Assembly: GCA_964632355.1 (NCBI GenBank)
Contig: CAZWBW010000042.1
Coordinates: forward strand, 1 to 22,153
From: JALOAP01 sp964632355
GTDB taxonomy: Bacteria; Chloroflexota; Dehalococcoidia; Tepidiformales; Tepidiformaceae
DNA length: 22,153 nucleotides
Direction: 5' to 3'
The notes below the pieces were generated by a model. That model saw only the letters and a program-made list of their open reading frames with translations. It was not told where the DNA came from and made no database searches. Positions within the stretch are counted from its first letter, which is position 1; every line of letters starts with the position of its first letter. Positions 6,195 to 13,649 of the stretch are shown piece by piece. The position numbers and the translations under genes are program-made.

Positions 6195-6818
6195 CTACTC
6201 GATTGGGCCACACGCCAGCAGGCGGTCGTCGTCGATGTCGTCGTCGTCATCATCGTCGTCGTCGAAGTCGTCGCCGACGATTGCGACCACGTAGTTCCCG
6301 CTCTGCAGCTCCTGGATACCGACAGGCGCGGTCTCGGTGAGGTCGTCATCGTCGTCGAGGTCGATATCGTCCAGGTCCCAGCGCGGTTCGCCGCTGATCG
6401 TGTCGCACGCGCCTTCCCAGATGCCTGCTTCGAACTCGTCGTCGTCATCATCGTCGTCATCGTCATCGCGCGGGGGCACGTACCCCGACGCGTCGATGCC
6501 GAACGTCACGCGCACCCGGTTCGCACCCTCGGCCCTGATCTCGGCTGTGCCCGAAACTCCAGAGGCGTTCACTTCCGCGAGCGTCACCGTAATCGAATCC
6601 ACGCCGCCCCCGCCGGCCGATGTCGGCGCTTCGGTCGGAGCCTGCGTGGCGGTGCTCTGTGGTGTGTCCTGCACCTGGCCAGCGCGTTCCGTCACTTCGT
6701 CGCGGACGTCGTCGATGCGGTCGGTGGCGCTACTGCCGTTGTCATCGTCGTCGCACGCGGCCAGCGCGAAAGGCAGGACTGCCACCAGGGCAGCCGTGAA
6801 TATCCAGTTTTTCAGCAT
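6195..6818 (-). CDS. Poly-aspartate lipoprotein with a SOD/CHRD-like beta domain
   Basis: A 207-residue secreted lipoprotein. The signal peptide (residues 1-21) ends in lipobox LAAC with C22 as lipidation site, followed at once by DDDD. A Ser/Thr/Pro/Gln linker (about 45-70) leads to a beta-rich domain (about 74-207). Its outline resembles bacterial Cu/Zn-SOD-like or CHRD-like lipoproteins: GVSGTAEI, then AGIWEGAC where relatives usually show AHIHEGTC, then a SGNYVVAIVG strand and ACG near the C-terminus. C138 and C203 would be the conserved disulfide. The usual His pair is missing, and Asp runs interrupt the fold at 118-127 (10), 155-159 (5) and 176-184 (9). Mixed GAC/GAT codons suggest selection on the protein. 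GGAGGA stands just before the ATG. Cation (Ca2+ or metal) binding at the cell surface is inference. Confidence 0.82.
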   Translation of the reverse strand: MLKNWIFTAALVAVLPFALAACDDDDNGSSATDRIDDVRDEVTERAGQVQDTPQSTATQAPTEAPTSAGGGGVDSITVTLAEVNASGVSGTAEIRAEGANRVRVTFGIDASGYVPPRDDDDDDDDDDEFEAGIWEGACDTISGEPRWDLDDIDLDDDDDLTETAPVGIQELQSGNYVVAIVGDDFDDDDDDDDDIDDDRLLACGPIE

Positions 6819-6917
6819 CGATCCTCCGTCGGGATACCCCGCAGTTCCACGCTAGCCGACGGTAGCCCGTCCGCGGACTACCACGGCCGGAGGCGACGCT
6901 TCGGTTCCGTTACAGCA

Positions 6918-8015
6918 CTACGCCGGCGACTGCCAGTCCTTGAACCCGTACCGCTGGCTCGGCCCGGCCACGATGATTTCGTAGATGCCGATGCCCTCGC
7001 GATTGGCGGCCTTTGCCAGCGAAACGGTCTGCACGTGGAGGTTTTGCATCGGGTCTTCCTTCGAAAGGTCGTACTCCACGCCATCGACCACGTCTTCGCC
7101 GACCCACATGCCGTGGCCCCACGTCGGTTCGCCGTACCCGAGTCCCTTCATCAGGAAGTGGTACAGCGGCTGGAGGGTGATTTCGAGCGGCTCCCCCTCT
7201 GCCGGCTCGAGCGTCAGCCGGGCGCTCGAAATCCAGCGCGTCCCCTTCTGGAATTCCAGTTCGTTGTTCACCCGGCAGTGCGTCTCCGTTGCATCGGGGT
7301 AGAGCGTGAGGATCGAGCCCGCTTCGTGCCAGCGCGAACCGTCCGGGTTCTCCGAGACCGTGAACAGCGTGCACAGGTCTTCGAAGTTGAGCGGCGCCCA
7401 GTTCCAGAAGAACGTGGGTGGTTCCTTCGGCGGTGCCCCGCGCGGGTCCCGGCCTCCCACGTTGCGGATGCCCCACGAACGGTCCCGCGACCCCCACCAC
7501 TGGCCCGGCGCCACCTCGATCCGGGTGCCGTCCACGGTAATCGCGCCGCTCCAGCTCCCGTGCTGCGTCATGCGCGTGTAGTCCATCGTGATGGGCCCGC
7601 GCCGGTGGAAGTACGGCTCCTCGCTCGGCAGCGACCGTGCGTCGAACAGCAGGTCCGCCTCTATCCCGAAGTCGTTCTTCGCGACCGTAACGCGGAGCTT
7701 GCGCAGCGGTTCGACGACCTCCACGCGAATCGGGCCGACCTGCGTATCCAGCCGGTCTGGCCCCAGCCGCTTCGAAGCCCGCACCGTGCGCTGCTTCCCG
7801 TTGCGCACCACGCTGAACGCGGCATCGAACACCCCGAGATTGGGGTACAGGCCCATCGCGACGCCGAAGTACACCTCGCCGTCGCGCCGGTATCCGTTGA
7901 AGAAGTAGCGGTCGTAGAAGTTCCGATCGGTCGTGAAGACGGTCGCGATCGGATACGGGGTCTGGTGGATCAGATAGTCATCGGCCGGTGTCAGCATCTC
8001 CTTCGCTCGCCCCAC
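6918..8015 (-). CDS. Conserved protein of unknown function, probable beta-rich two-domain fold
   Basis: A 365-residue cytosolic protein with no signal peptide or membrane segment. It is rich in aromatic residues and predicted strands; fingerprints include HQTPYPIATV, DRNFYDRYFFNGY, MGLYPNLGVFDAAF, APGQWWGSRDRSWGIR, FFWNWAPLNFED and WGHGMWVGED. The layout recalls lipocalin-like two-domain proteins of the AttH/CrtC type and uncharacterised families common in mycobacteria and Chloroflexota, but I cannot name the family with certainty and see no catalytic motif. The start is uncertain: GTG 8015 has no ribosome-binding site, while ATG 7997 (MLTPADDYLIHQ) has AAGGAG directly abutting it. It stands between the lipoprotein and HTH genes on the same strand, with a 98-base gap to the lipoprotein gene, so it is probably transcribed separately from it. 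Confidence 0.75.
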   Translation of the reverse strand: MGRAKEMLTPADDYLIHQTPYPIATVFTTDRNFYDRYFFNGYRRDGEVYFGVAMGLYPNLGVFDAAFSVVRNGKQRTVRASKRLGPDRLDTQVGPIRVEVVEPLRKLRVTVAKNDFGIEADLLFDARSLPSEEPYFHRRGPITMDYTRMTQHGSWSGAITVDGTRIEVAPGQWWGSRDRSWGIRNVGGRDPRGAPPKEPPTFFWNWAPLNFEDLCTLFTVSENPDGSRWHEAGSILTLYPDATETHCRVNNELEFQKGTRWISSARLTLEPAEGEPLEITLQPLYHFLMKGLGYGEPTWGHGMWVGEDVVDGVEYDLSKEDPMQNLHVQTVSLAKAANREGIGIYEIIVAGPSQRYGFKDWQSPA

Positions 8016-8059
8016 TGAGGTGGCCCGACTCTACCCGCACCGGCACCGGCCGCCAACCC

Positions 8060-8701
8060 TCAGTGTTCTCCGAGCGACTTCTCGTACACCTCGGCCATGC
8101 CTTCGAGCACCACGTCGGCAAGCTGAAGGATGTTCTCCAGCGCCTCCACAGCCTCCTCGGTGCTCAGTTCCGATTCCCCGGCGATCTGCGACGCCGCCTC
8201 TTCAACCGACCGGCGCAGGTTGTTGAACGTTCCCACCGCAGCGGTCAGCCCCACGCCGGCCTGCACCAGCATCCGGCCGTATTCGCGGCCGATCGTGCGC
8301 GCGTCTTCGGTAAAGCGTTCCCGCTTCGTCCCGCTCGAGACATACCGCGCAAACAGGTCGACGAGCTGCCTGCCCAGCAGCCGCAGCCTGTCTCGCACAT
8401 CTTCCGGAAGCCCTTCGAGCGCCGCGGCGTAGCTCTGGCGCCGCCGGCCAAGCTGACGCTTCACCCGGGCCAGCGCGATCTCGCTAATCCGGTCGGTGTC
8501 CCGCCCGGACGTCTGTTGCTGACCGCTCACCAGCCGCCGCAGGTCTTCTTCGAGAATGCGCCGGTGTCCGCCGCCGGTCCGGTAGGAGCGGACCTCCCCG
8601 GCGTCGGCCCACCGCCGCACGGTCGATTCGCTCACGCCAAGCAGCTCACTGGCTGCACGAAGGGTTAGCCACCGTTGCCTGGGGACTTCCGGTTCACTCA
8701 C
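8060..8701 (-). CDS. MerR/excisionase-type HTH regulator with helical C-terminal domain
   Basis: A 213-residue DNA-binding protein. Residues about 10-58 form a compact helix-turn-helix of the MerR/BldC/excisionase type: WLTLRAASELLGVSESTVRRW, then GEVRSYRTGGGHRRI, where GGGHRR is the typical wing. After a short linker, about residues 75-213 are almost entirely helical and carry no motif I can assign; the segment QLVDLFARYVSS...TIGREYGRMLVQAGVGL suggests a sensory or dimerisation bundle. GTG at 8701 is chosen because GGGAGG lies seven bases upstream; GTG 8704 and TTG 8716 are in frame too. It begins 49 bases after the dinB stop codon on the same strand, so co-transcription with dinB is possible. 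The DNA-binding role is firm; target and signal are unknown. Confidence 0.8.
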   Translation of the reverse strand: MSEPEVPRQRWLTLRAASELLGVSESTVRRWADAGEVRSYRTGGGHRRILEEDLRRLVSGQQQTSGRDTDRISEIALARVKRQLGRRRQSYAAALEGLPEDVRDRLRLLGRQLVDLFARYVSSGTKRERFTEDARTIGREYGRMLVQAGVGLTAAVGTFNNLRRSVEEAASQIAGESELSTEEAVEALENILQLADVVLEGMAEVYEKSLGEH

Positions 8702-8750
8702 CACCAAACCTCCCAAATCGCCCCAAGCATTCCAATTCTGACCAGCCGCG

Positions 8751-9938
8751 TCAACTGCGCGGGTCTCGCCGGCCGCGTTCGCGCCGCATCTCCGCCAGCC
8801 GCCGGATGACGTCGTCGCCGAACTTCAGCCGCAGCCCGGCGACCGTTTCGGCCAGCTGGTCCGCTTCGAGCGTTTCGCCCAGGCGGAGCTGCCTCGCCCG
8901 CTCCTGCAGGTTCGTCGCGCCCATGCCGATGAGCCGCACGGGGCGATGCTCGTGCTCGCGCCACGCTCGCTCGAACAGCGTGACCGCCGCGTCGTACAGC
9001 TCATCCGCGAGGTCGATCGGCACCCGCGACGTCCACGACCGGGTGAGGGTTTCGAACGGCGGAAACCGCAACTTCAGCACCACCGTTCGCGCACTTTTCC
9101 CCTGCTTCGAAAGGTCTGTGGCGATGCGCTCGGCCTGGCCCCGCAGCACCGCGCGCAGCCGGTCGCCGTCCGCTTCGTCGACCGCGAAGGTGATTTCGCG
9201 GCTGACCGATTTCGCCTCGGCGCGGCCCGCGAGCACGGGTGCATCAAACCGCCCGTGTGCCCGTTCGTGCAGTTCGATCCCGTGGCGCCCGAACTTCGCT
9301 TCCAACGCCGAGACCGGCACCTTCGCGAGGTCGCCGATGGTGCGCAGCCCCAGCTTTGAAAGCGCCTCGGCCGTTTTCGGGCCGATCATCGGGAGGTCGC
9401 GGAGTGGCCGCGGCGCGAGGAAGGCTGCCTCCTCGCCGGCCGGCACAACGACCAGCCCGTCCGGTTTCCCGGCGTCGCTCGCCACTTTCGAGACCAGCTT
9501 GTTCACCGAAATCCCGACCGATGCGGTGATGCCGATCTCTTCGCGCACTCGCCGCTTGATCTCCCGGGCGATGTGTTCCGGCGTTCCGTGCAGCAGTTCG
9601 CTCCCGGCCACGTCGAGGTAGGCTTCGTCCGCGCCGGCGGGTTCGACGACCGGGGTGTAGTCGCGCAGGATCTCGTGGAACCGCCGGGAAGCCGGCGCGT
9701 AGTACGCGTAGTCCGACTCGAGGTACACGCCGTGCGGACAGAGTTGCCGCGCTCGCGCGACCGGCATCGCCGACCGCACGCCGAACTGGCGAGCTTCGTA
9801 GCTGCAGGTGTTCACCACGCCGCGGGGCCCGAGCCCGCCCGCGACGATGACCGGGCGACCTCGCAGTTCGGGCCGCCGCAGCAACTCCATCGACACGAAG
9901 AACGCGTCGAGGTCAACGTGCAACACGGTCGCCTTCAC
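8751..9938 (-). CDS. dinB: DNA polymerase IV (Y-family translesion polymerase)
   Basis: A 395-residue Y-family polymerase for lesion bypass in the cytoplasm. The N-terminus HVDLDAFFVSME supplies metal-binding D9 and the steric-gate aromatic at 13/14. D104 and E105 in AGADEAYLD complete the catalytic triad; the usual Ser before DE is Ala here. Later come the helix-hairpin-helix (MIGPKTAEALSKLGLRTIGDLA) and the little-finger domain. QLRLG near the C-terminus is a weak version of the QLSLF clamp-binding motif. GTG 9938 is preferred because it places HVDLDAFF at the usual distance from the start; ATG 9968 would add 10 residues without family support. GGAG lies 12 bases upstream of the GTG. No LexA box is evident. 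Confidence 0.94.
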   Translation of the reverse strand: MKATVLHVDLDAFFVSMELLRRPELRGRPVIVAGGLGPRGVVNTCSYEARQFGVRSAMPVARARQLCPHGVYLESDYAYYAPASRRFHEILRDYTPVVEPAGADEAYLDVAGSELLHGTPEHIAREIKRRVREEIGITASVGISVNKLVSKVASDAGKPDGLVVVPAGEEAAFLAPRPLRDLPMIGPKTAEALSKLGLRTIGDLAKVPVSALEAKFGRHGIELHERAHGRFDAPVLAGRAEAKSVSREITFAVDEADGDRLRAVLRGQAERIATDLSKQGKSARTVVLKLRFPPFETLTRSWTSRVPIDLADELYDAAVTLFERAWREHEHRPVRLIGMGATNLQERARQLRLGETLEADQLAETVAGLRLKFGDDVIRRLAEMRRERGRRDPRS

Positions 9939-9992
9939 GCCATCAGCGTACTCCGCCCGGTGCGACATCCGGTGTCATGTACGGCAGCACAA

Positions 9993-10013
9993 AGCCCGGC
10001 ACTGGGCCGGGCT
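9993..10013 (-). terminator. Terminator hairpin after rpsU
   Basis: Perfect 8-bp stem AGCCCGGC / GCCGGGCT with a five-base loop; on the minus strand it continues into TTTGTGCTG. It lies 32 bases past the rpsU stop codon, between rpsU and dinB. Confidence 0.6.
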
Positions 10014-10044
10014 CGGTATTGTTTGGTCCGCTCTGGTTGGGTGA

Positions 10045-10266
10045 CTAGCGGCGAGCTCGCTCGCGTTCCCGCGCTTCGCTGCGAAGCTTCTTCTTGAGAA
10101 GCTTCCGCGCGCGAGCCGCTTCCTTGCGCTTCCGCTTCACGCTTGGCTTCTCATAGTGTTCGCGGCGCCGAGCCTCGGACAGGATGCCGTCGAGCATCAC
10201 CCGCTTGTTGAAGCGCTTCAGTGCAGCTTCGAACGGCTCGTTTTCGCCTACGATAACTTCGGCCAG
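10045..10266 (-). CDS. rpsU: 30S ribosomal protein S21, apparent CTG start
   Basis: A 73-residue small-subunit protein, identified from EVIVGENEPFEAALKRFNKR, ILSEARRREHYEKPSVKRKR and the Lys/Arg-rich tail. S21 binds near the 3' end of 16S rRNA and helps mRNA engagement. The reading frame contains no ATG, GTG or TTG between the in-frame TGA upstream (10276-10278) and the conserved EVIVGENE block. The only plausible initiator is CTG at 10264-10266, giving (M)AEVIVGENEP, the usual S21 N-terminus, with GGGTGA six to seven bases before it. ATC (10252-10254) is a less likely alternative. A sequencing error is possible but unneeded, since the frame is intact. It is followed by a hairpin terminator and then dinB. 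Confidence 0.88.
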   Translation of the reverse strand: MAEVIVGENEPFEAALKRFNKRVMLDGILSEARRREHYEKPSVKRKRKEAARARKLLKKKLRSEARERERARR

Positions 10267-10492
10267 TGCGTCTCACCCACCTTCCTGCGGCACGGATTCG
10301 CCCACGAAGGGCCCCGCAGACGATTTACCGTACCACACGATCGCCGGATTCTTCGAATTTCTTCCGTGTTCCGCTGGCACCGCGCCTCGATTGCCTGCGT
10401 GGTCGCGCTACATGCCTTGCTCCCTTCGTTGCGTCCCCGCAATGGGCCACCGCGTAGCCTGAAACGTACCCGGGGCTCCGGGCGAGTGAGTT
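10267..10492. promoter_or_regulatory. Divergent intergenic region between rpsU and ppgK
   Basis: These 226 bases must contain both divergent promoters. Open frames crossing it have no codon support. I see no strong -35/-10 pair; on the minus strand TACGGTAAAT near 10325-10335 is a possible rpsU -10 region. Confidence 0.3.
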
Positions 10493-11290
10493 ATGCCTGA
10501 TCGAACAGCTCTCGGTATCGATATCGGCGGCACCGCCATCAAGGCGGGCGTCGTGAACCTCAAGACCGGCGAGGTTGTGGGGAAGCGGCTGAGCGCCGAC
10601 ACCCCGGAGGCCCGCACGCCCGAAGCCATGGCCGAAACCGTCGCGAAGCTGGTGAAACGCGGCGCGGTGAGCGAAGCGCCGCTTTGCGGCATCGGCTTTC
10701 CCGCCGTCATCAAGCACGGCGTCGTCACCACGGCCTCGAACATCGATGAATCCTGGCTCGGGGTGAACGCCGCCGAAGCCTTCGGCGACGCCATCGGGCG
10801 GCCGGTCGCCGTCCTCAACGATGCCGACGCCGCCGGCATCGCCGAGGTTCGCTTTGGCGTCGGGCGCGGCGTGCCCGGAGTCATCGCCATGATCACGCTG
10901 GGGACCGGCATCGGCACTGCGCTGCTCGTCGAAGGCACGCTCGTCCCAAACAGCGAGCTCGGCCACTTCAAGCTCAACGGCAAGGAGGCCGACGACCTCG
11001 CATCCAACCGCGCGCGGGAAGAACTCGACCTTGGCTGGGATAGGTGGGCCAAGAACATCGAGGAGTACTTCGAAGCGCTCGACCGCCTCATCTGGCCGGA
11101 CCTGATCATTGTCGGCGGCGGCGTGAGCGCCGAACCCGAGAAGTTCCTGCCGTACATCCGGGTGCGGCCCGCGGTCGTCGCCGCCACATTGGGGAACGAC
11201 GCCGGGATCATCGGCGCCGCGCTCTACGCCGCCGAGGCTCAGAAGAAGCCGACGCGGGTTCGCGGACCCTACGCGCTCGCCGACAGCTGA
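10493..11290 (+). CDS. ppgK: Polyphosphate glucokinase (ROK family)
   Basis: A 265-residue sugar kinase that phosphorylates glucose to glucose 6-phosphate, typically with inorganic polyphosphate (and often ATP). ROK landmarks: phosphate-1 loop GIDIGGTAIKAG (8-19), catalytic D110 in LNDADAAG, phosphate-2 TLGTGIGTAL (135-144) and glucose-binding ELGHF (155-159). As in PPGKs, and unlike most ROK kinases, there is no CxCGxxGC zinc motif after ELGH; instead NGKEADDLASNRAREE and DLIIVGGGVS match the PPGK branch. The length fits the family (about 250-270). The start is ATG 10493, preceded by GAGTGAG. PPGK is typical of Actinomycetota and some Chloroflexota, which helps place the organism. Polyphosphate use is inferred from family; the donor cannot be proved from sequence. 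Confidence 0.9.
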   Translation: MPDRTALGIDIGGTAIKAGVVNLKTGEVVGKRLSADTPEARTPEAMAETVAKLVKRGAVSEAPLCGIGFPAVIKHGVVTTASNIDESWLGVNAAEAFGDAIGRPVAVLNDADAAGIAEVRFGVGRGVPGVIAMITLGTGIGTALLVEGTLVPNSELGHFKLNGKEADDLASNRAREELDLGWDRWAKNIEEYFEALDRLIWPDLIIVGGGVSAEPEKFLPYIRVRPAVVAATLGNDAGIIGAALYAAEAQKKPTRVRGPYALADS

Positions 11291-11324
11291 TTCGCCACCA
11301 CTTCCTGCGTTCGTCGAACGTTCG

Positions 11325-11552
11325 CTATCGGTACTCCAGGTACTTGCGACCTTCCCATTGGCCGGCTGGTTGCCAGTCCGGGTCGTCGCGGGTCCGGCGG
11401 CCACGCCACTGCCCGGCGGGTTGCCACCCCGGCTCCTCGCGGAAACGCCTGCGAACGTCGGGGTTCCCCGCCTCGCCGTGATGCACACCGTTCTCGAGGC
11501 GCCGCCGGGCCGGAGAAGAAGTTCGGCGTGTGCGGTGTTCGACGTCGGTCAT
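11325..11552 (-). CDS. Small Arg-rich protein with duplicated WQPAGQW motif
   Basis: A 75-residue basic protein with no family that I recognise. The N-terminal half is Arg-rich and probably disordered. The C-terminal part carries two 15-residue repeats, PGWQPAGQWRGRR and PDWQPAGQWEGRK, ending KYLEYR. The two copies differ at many third codon positions while keeping the amino acids, which supports real coding. ATG 11552 is preceded by AGGAGG with a ten-base gap. It ends 34 bases from the end of the convergent ppgK gene and is divergent from panE. Binding to nucleic acid or cell wall is conceivable but unsupported. Confidence 0.6.
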   Translation of the reverse strand: MTDVEHRTRRTSSPARRRLENGVHHGEAGNPDVRRRFREEPGWQPAGQWRGRRTRDDPDWQPAGQWEGRKYLEYR

Positions 11553-11698
11553 CCCGTGGCTCCCTCCTGTGCCTATGGTAGGCGCGCTGACCTCGCCGAA
11601 CCGTCGCCTGCCGCAACAGGGGCCACCCCTTCGCATTTCGCCCCCGCCCACGCACCATCACCGGCGAACGTTCCGCCGCACCGCGCTATCCTCTGGCC

Positions 11699-12661
11699 AT
11701 GGCGACGATTGCCGTCATCGGCTCTGGTGCTGTCGGTTCCTACTACGGCGCACTCCTCGCACGTGCCGGGCACGATGTTCGCTTCCTCATGCGCCGCGAC
11801 CTCGAAGCCGTGCGCGCCCGCGGTCTCGATATTCGAAGTCCCAACGGCGACTTCGTCCTCGAACACGTCAGCGCGTTCGGCGCCCCTGCAGAGATCGGTG
11901 TCACCGACTGGGTCATCTGTTCGCTCAAGACCACCGCCCTCGACGACGCCCCGCGCCTTATCGCCCCCTGCTTCGGGCCGAACACGCGAATCGTCGCGCT
12001 GATGAACGGTCTCGGCGTCGAGGAGCAGCTCGCGGCCCACTTTCCGAAGGAGCGCATCTTCGGTGCGATGGCCTTCGTCTGCATCAATCGCGGCGAACCC
12101 GGCGTCGTCCATCACCTGAGGTACGGGCGCGTGACCATCGGCCACCTCGCCGACGACCCCGCCGAGGTCGCGGACCTCGAAGCCCTGCTCCGCTCCGGCG
12201 GGATCGAAGTCACGGCTGCTCCGAACCTTCGCTACGCTCGCTGGGAAAAGCTCTGCTGGAACGTGCCCTTTAACGGGCTCAGCGTGGCCGCCGGTGGCGT
12301 CGGCACCGAAGCCATCATGACCGACCGGCCGCTCCGCGAGACCGCCGAGCGCGTCATGCGCGAAGTCGTTTCGGTCGCGAATGCCGACCTTGCCGAGCGT
12401 GGAAGTGACGCTCGCCTGGACCCGGGCCACATCGTGGAGACACTCTTCGCGCAGACCAACACGATGGGCGACTACCGCACGAGCATGGTGCTCGACTTCG
12501 TGCACGGCCGTGAACTCGAGGTCGAAGCCATCCATGGTGCGGTGACGCGGCGCGCCGCCGAACTGGGGACACCGGCGCCATCGATCGCCACCCTCTACGC
12601 GCTCGTTCGCGCGGCCGATCGGCGCCGGCGCGGGCTGCTGCCGGTGATTCAGCCCGGCTAA
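11699..12661 (+). CDS. panE: 2-dehydropantoate 2-reductase (ketopantoate reductase)
   Basis: A 320-residue NADPH-dependent enzyme making pantoate for pantothenate and coenzyme A. N-terminal Rossmann domain with GSGAVGSYYG (8-17) and K77 in CSLKTT; NGLG at 103-106; C-terminal helical domain with catalytic K184 in RWEKLCWN, N188 and N192, S262, and E274 in the HGRELEVE segment. All principal residues known from the E. coli enzyme have counterparts. ATG 11699 has no clear ribosome-binding site and may be translated from a short or leaderless message. No other pantothenate gene is adjacent. Some family members act on other 2-oxo acids, so the substrate is likely rather than certain. Confidence 0.9.
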   Translation: MATIAVIGSGAVGSYYGALLARAGHDVRFLMRRDLEAVRARGLDIRSPNGDFVLEHVSAFGAPAEIGVTDWVICSLKTTALDDAPRLIAPCFGPNTRIVALMNGLGVEEQLAAHFPKERIFGAMAFVCINRGEPGVVHHLRYGRVTIGHLADDPAEVADLEALLRSGGIEVTAAPNLRYARWEKLCWNVPFNGLSVAAGGVGTEAIMTDRPLRETAERVMREVVSVANADLAERGSDARLDPGHIVETLFAQTNTMGDYRTSMVLDFVHGRELEVEAIHGAVTRRAAELGTPAPSIATLYALVRAADRRRRGLLPVIQPG

Positions 12662-12749
12662 CGTTGCAATGTCATCGTCATCCTCGCTCGCAGACCTATC
12701 TCTCCCGTGCAAGCTACCTCAGCTACCGTAGTCCGCGGGAGGCAGGTGC

Positions 12750-13442
12750 ATGAATTCGTCCAATGACCCGGCGGAGCCGGGGGTGACTATTGCGATCGGC
12801 GCCGAGGTGCATGGCCCCGATGGCAAGCTCGGCCATGTGGAGCGCGTCATCGTCGACGCCGACAGCGACCGGATTTCCGAAATCGTCGTGAAGCACGGCT
12901 TTCTCTGGGGCAACGAGCGGGTGGTCCCGTTGAGCCACGTCCAGCGGAGCGACGGTTCGGTCCTCTACGTCGACATCGACGAAGAGCAGTTCAAGGAGTG
13001 CGACGGGTTCGATCCCGGCCGCTACCGCGACCCCGACCCGGACTACAGCGGCCCGCCCGGGTTCAACCGCGAATCTGGCGTGAACTTCCCGTATGAGCAG
13101 GCGGTCGCGCGCGGACCGCTTTTGTTCTACGCCGCGGGCAAGCCGATGGGGTACCCGGGTGGCGAACCCGTGCCACCGGAGTCGGAGGGCGAAAATATCG
13201 GCACGACCCTGCCCTCCATCAAAGCAGGAGACCCCATCCTCGATCGCTCGTTCCAAAAGGTCGGCGAGGTCGCCGACTTCGAAGTGAACGAAGAGGGATT
13301 CCCCATGCGGCTCGTCGGGCGAAAGGGTCGCGTGTTCCGCAGCGAAGCCGAACTCCCCGTCGAGTGGATCCAGGACCTCACCGACAAGGGGGTCCTGTTG
13401 AATGTCGATCGTTCGGAAGTCGAGCGACTTGGGCTCGACTAG
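12750..13442 (+). CDS. PRC-barrel protein with two PRC-like domains
   Basis: A 230-residue soluble, acidic protein. Residues about 11-85 (GAEVHGPDGKLGHVERVIVDADSDRI, ISEIVVKHG, ERVVPLSHV) are a PRC barrel. A second, more diverged copy spans about 150-228 (AGDPILDRSFQKVGEVADFEVNE, RLVGRKG, VEWIQDL). A Pro/Gly/Tyr-rich linker joins them. PRC barrels occur in photosynthetic reaction-centre H subunits and in RimM and commonly act in protein-protein or RNA contacts; no enzymatic motif is seen. The start is well supported (GGGAGG, seven bases to ATG). It lies 88 bases after panE on the same strand, probably as a separate unit. The first domain is certain, the second probable. Confidence 0.82.
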   Translation: MNSSNDPAEPGVTIAIGAEVHGPDGKLGHVERVIVDADSDRISEIVVKHGFLWGNERVVPLSHVQRSDGSVLYVDIDEEQFKECDGFDPGRYRDPDPDYSGPPGFNRESGVNFPYEQAVARGPLLFYAAGKPMGYPGGEPVPPESEGENIGTTLPSIKAGDPILDRSFQKVGEVADFEVNEEGFPMRLVGRKGRVFRSEAELPVEWIQDLTDKGVLLNVDRSEVERLGLD

Positions 13443-13649
13443 CCCGGCCGGCGGCGGATATCGCACGGGCGCCCGCAAGGTTCAACGCGCCTCGCCGGTC
13501 CACGAATCGCGCCGTTCGAGGGAGCGCCTACCCGGATCGGGTATCGTGCTATTAGTGATCAGGCGAGTATCTTGCCTTGGCGAACGCCGTTCGGATATTT
13601 CCCGGGCGAGTGACAGCAGTCACGTGTCGTCCGGTAAGGGGATGTCCGT
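13443..13649 (+). promoter_or_regulatory. Upstream region of the sensor kinase with two small palindromes
   Basis: This 207-base gap contains TACCCG-GAT-CGGGTA (13529-13543) and GTGAC-AGCA-GTCAC (13610-13623). A TATTAG-like -10 candidate lies just downstream of the first palindrome. Either repeat could be an operator for the kinase gene; there is no family match. Confidence 0.3.

Noticed and set aside
6225..6475. Trinucleotide (GTC/ATC) repeats as a microsatellite or CRISPR-like array
   Set aside because: They are in-frame Asp codons of the lipoprotein with mixed GAC/GAT use; there are no spacers or regular repeat units.
6171..8018. A 615-codon plus-strand open frame
   Set aside because: It is the shadow of the Asp-rich lipoprotein and the 365-residue protein on the other strand (poly-Val from antisense Asp codons).
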